From contig JAKAZX010000208.1 of assembly GCA_021826485.1 (NCBI GenBank), positions 1 to 7,174 on the forward strand: a stretch of DNA of 7,174 bases, read 5' to 3'. This DNA comes from Pseudomonadota bacterium. Its GTDB lineage: Bacteria; Pseudomonadota; Alphaproteobacteria; Acetobacterales; Acetobacteraceae. Shown here in pieces: positions 5,448 to 7,174 of the stretch (the stretch's first letter is position 1; the number at the start of each line of letters is the position of its first letter). The translations under genes were made by a program, and so were the position numbers. Under the pieces are notes generated by a model. It did no database searches. It was given only the letters and a program-made list of their open reading frames with translations, and was not told the origin of the DNA.

Positions 5448-6844
5448 GTGCCCGCCGTGCCAGGTGGGAAGCGCAGTTCGGCATGCAGCCCGGGGCTGGC
5501 GTCGCGCAGCAGCAGCGCCGCGCCATGCAGCTCCGCCACCGCCGCGACCAGGCTGAGGCCGAGGCCATTGCCCGGCGTAGTGCGGCTGTGCTCGGCGCGG
5601 TAGAATCGCGCGGTCAGCCGCGGCAGGTCCTCCGTGGCGACGCCCGGCCCGTCATCCCGCACCGACAGCGACACCGCGCCGTCCGCATCGCGCCGCAGCG
5701 CGAGCGCGATATGCGTGCCGGCGGGCGTGTGGCGCAAGGCGTTTTCCACCAGATTGGCGAGCGCCTGGGTCAGCAGTTCCTGGTCGCCCATGACGTGCAC
5801 GCCAGGCGCCACGCTGGCGCCGAGCGTATGCGATGCCTGCTCGACATCGGGCCGGTAGGCGTCGCTCACCGCCTCCGCCGCGCTGCTCAGGTCCACCCTG
5901 CGGAACCCTGATTGCGGCGATGCGCCTTCCACCTGGGCGATGCGCAGCAATGCGGAGAAGATATCCAGCAGCGCCTCCGCCTCCTGCATCGCGCCGGCCA
6001 CCGCCGCTTCGTACTGGCCGAGCGTGACCGCGTGGTAGCGGGCATCCTCCAGCCGCTGATGCAGCCGCGTCAGCGGGGTGCGCAGATCGTGCGCCACGTC
6101 GGCGGTCACTTGCCGCAGGCTGGCCATCAGGGCGGCGATCCGGTCCAGCATCCGGTTCAGCGTGCGCGCCAGCCGGTCCAGATCGTCATTGGTGCCGCGT
6201 TCGGGCACGCGCCGGGCGAGGTCGCCGCCGATGATCGCCTCCGCCGTGCGGGCGATGGCATCGACGCGGGCGAGGAAGGCGCGGCTGAGCAGCAGGCCGC
6301 CGCCGATGCCCAGCAGCGCCGCCCCGCCGATCGTCCACAGCAGCGCCGAGATGATCGCCGCCTGCACGTCCTCGATGCGGGCCAGATCGTCGCCGACCGC
6401 GAGCAGGCCGCCATCGTCGAGTGCGGTGACCAGCGCCCGTACCCGCTCGGTCTCGGTCGGGTCGTCGGGCGATTCGGGCACGCGCAGGGTGAGCCAGCCG
6501 GGGCGCAGCGCCGGATCGGCGGGGATGTCGCCGGCCAGCTTGGTGCCGTCAGCGGATTGCAGCAGGTAATCCAGCGCCGCCGCGCCGCGCCCGCGGTGCT
6601 CCAGCAGTCCGCGCAGCGCCGCCATGCCGCCGCCGCGGAATTCCTCGTGCAGGAAGTCGTTCTCCGCCTCGATGCGGGCGACCATCTGCTGGTTCAGCGC
6701 CGAGCGCGCGGCGAGATAGACGCCGCCGCCCAGGATCACCGCCGAGACGACGAACAGCGCCAGGTAAAGCGCCGCCAGCCGCACGCTGGCGGTGCGCAGC
6801 AGGCGCGGCAGCAGCGGCCTAGACGGGCGGTGCACGGAGCGCAT
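5441..6844 (-). CDS. Membrane sensor histidine kinase (HAMP, HisKA, HATPase)
   Basis: A 467-residue two-component sensor. A basic N-terminus precedes TM1 (about 22-46, VRLAALYLALFVVSAVILGG). A periplasmic sensor region of roughly 115 residues (47-162) has no recognisable fold. TM2 (about 163-187, AAIISALLWTIGGAALLGIG) leads to HAMP (about 188-240, ending in ERGTNDDLDRLARTLNRMLD). The H-box is DVAHDLRTPLTRL with phospho-acceptor H252. The ATP-binding domain has the N-box NLVENALRHTP (N364, N368), G1 DDGPGV (397-402), the F-box LTARFYRAEHSR and G2 GNGLGLSLV (425-433), so all catalytic motifs are intact. It should autophosphorylate on H252 and pass phosphate to the regulator encoded just upstream. 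ATG 6844 gives a 26-base overlap with the regulator; no strong ribosome site is visible, so translational coupling is likely (a GTG at 6835 is possible). The signal is unknown: the overall form resembles CusS/QseC/TctE-type kinases but no ligand motif is visible. Confidence 0.95.
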   Translation of the reverse strand: MRSVHRPSRPLLPRLLRTASVRLAALYLALFVVSAVILGGGVYLAARSALNQQMVARIEAENDFLHEEFRGGGMAALRGLLEHRGRGAAALDYLLQSADGTKLAGDIPADPALRPGWLTLRVPESPDDPTETERVRALVTALDDGGLLAVGDDLARIEDVQAAIISALLWTIGGAALLGIGGGLLLSRAFLARVDAIARTAEAIIGGDLARRVPERGTNDDLDRLARTLNRMLDRIAALMASLRQVTADVAHDLRTPLTRLHQRLEDARYHAVTLGQYEAAVAGAMQEAEALLDIFSALLRIAQVEGASPQSGFRRVDLSSAAEAVSDAYRPDVEQASHTLGASVAPGVHVMGDQELLTQALANLVENALRHTPAGTHIALALRRDADGAVSLSVRDDGPGVATEDLPRLTARFYRAEHSRTTPGNGLGLSLVAAVAELHGAALLLRDASPGLHAELRFPPGTAGTA

Positions 6845-7174
6845 AGCCGGAGCCGCGGACGGTGTGGATCAGTTCCGGATCGCGGCCGTTGCGGCTGAGC
6901 TTGGCGCGCAGCCGGCTGATATGCGTCTCGACGATGTTGGTGCGCGGGTCGAAGTGAAAATCCCAGACGCCTTCCAGCAACATGGTGCGCGTCACCACGC
7001 GGTCGGCGTGGCGGACCAGGAATTCCAGCAGGCTGAACTCGCGCGGCTGCAAATCCACCGGCGTCCCGCCACGCGCGACGGTGCGCCGCAGCAGATCGAG
7101 TTCCAGGTCGGCGACGCGCAGCACGGTCGGCACATCCACCAGCGGCGGGCGGCGGGCGAGCGCATTGAGCCGGG
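6819..7174 (-). CDS. OmpR/PhoB-family response regulator, C-terminal DNA-binding part (cut by window edge)
   Basis: The frame runs into the right edge; 117 residues are visible from base 7172, beginning with RLNALARRPP, the usual end of the receiver/linker in OmpR-type regulators. A GTG at 7139 is an internal valine, not the start. The winged-helix domain is complete: LRVADLELDLLRRTV (first beta sheet), LQPREFSLLEFLVRH, VVTRTMLLEGVWD, the recognition helix around TNIVETHISRLRAKL, and the wing IHTVRGSGYALR near the C-terminus. The receiver domain with its phospho-acceptor Asp lies outside the window. The RTMLLEGVWDFHFDPRTN segment resembles CusR/CzcR/QseB/TctD-like regulators. It is the partner of the histidine kinase whose start codon lies inside its 3' end. 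It should bind DNA as a dimer when phosphorylated; targets are not visible. Confidence 0.94.
   Translation of the reverse strand, partial: RLNALARRPPLVDVPTVLRVADLELDLLRRTVARGGTPVDLQPREFSLLEFLVRHADRVVTRTMLLEGVWDFHFDPRTNIVETHISRLRAKLSRNGRDPELIHTVRGSGYALRAPPV

Noticed and set aside
3535..5568. 677-codon reverse-strand open frame opposite the 629-residue gene
   Set aside because: The translation is dominated by Arg, Gln, His and Ala without domain motifs, and it covers both the plus-strand gene and the end of the kinase. This is the expected antisense shadow of GC-rich codon usage. The plus-strand frame has a good ribosome site and operon spacing.
5912..6898. 328-codon plus-strand frame opposite the histidine kinase
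   Set aside because: The reverse-strand kinase has every catalytic box intact; the plus frame is a shadow.

Overview
The window is a GC-rich stretch of bacterial chromosome. The strong G/C bias at third codon positions, the ELM1-family protein and the general gene style suggest an alphaproteobacterium, plausibly an Acetobacteraceae/Rhodospirillales member. The taxon is inferred from gene content and composition; no rRNA or other marker is present. There are no tRNAs, rRNAs, CRISPR arrays, insertion sequences or prophage genes.

Layout: (1) At the left edge, on the minus strand, lies the first 265 codons of a glycogen-debranching (amylo-alpha-1,6-glucosidase type) protein, cut by the window end. 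(2) A divergent intergenic region of about 230 bases follows. (3) Three plus-strand genes run head to tail and probably form one transcription unit: a soluble tandem-PAS/GGDEF diguanylate cyclase, an ELM1-family (GT-B-like) protein, and a 629-residue protein I do not recognise that seems to be built of repeated beta-rich modules. The last two are 8 bases apart, with the downstream Shine-Dalgarno overlapping the upstream stop codon. (4) Convergent to this unit, with only 4 bases between the two stop codons, is a minus-strand two-component system: the C-terminal DNA-binding part of an OmpR-type response regulator (cut by the right edge), whose 3' end overlaps by 26 bases the start of its HAMP/HisKA/HATPase membrane histidine kinase.

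How the genes may work together: the cyclase would make c-di-GMP in response to a cytoplasmic signal sensed by its duplicated PAS domain. The ELM1-like and 629-residue proteins look like a conserved pair that acts together, perhaps in envelope polysaccharide metabolism. That is inference, since bacterial ELM1 proteins have no settled role. The two-component system is probably an independent unit whose targets are not visible here.

The part most worth following up is the ELM1-like/629-residue pair, with its internal repeats and the hairpin at the ELM1 start codon. The rest is ordinary chromosomal housekeeping and signalling. Large open frames antisense to these genes are GC-driven shadows and were left out.
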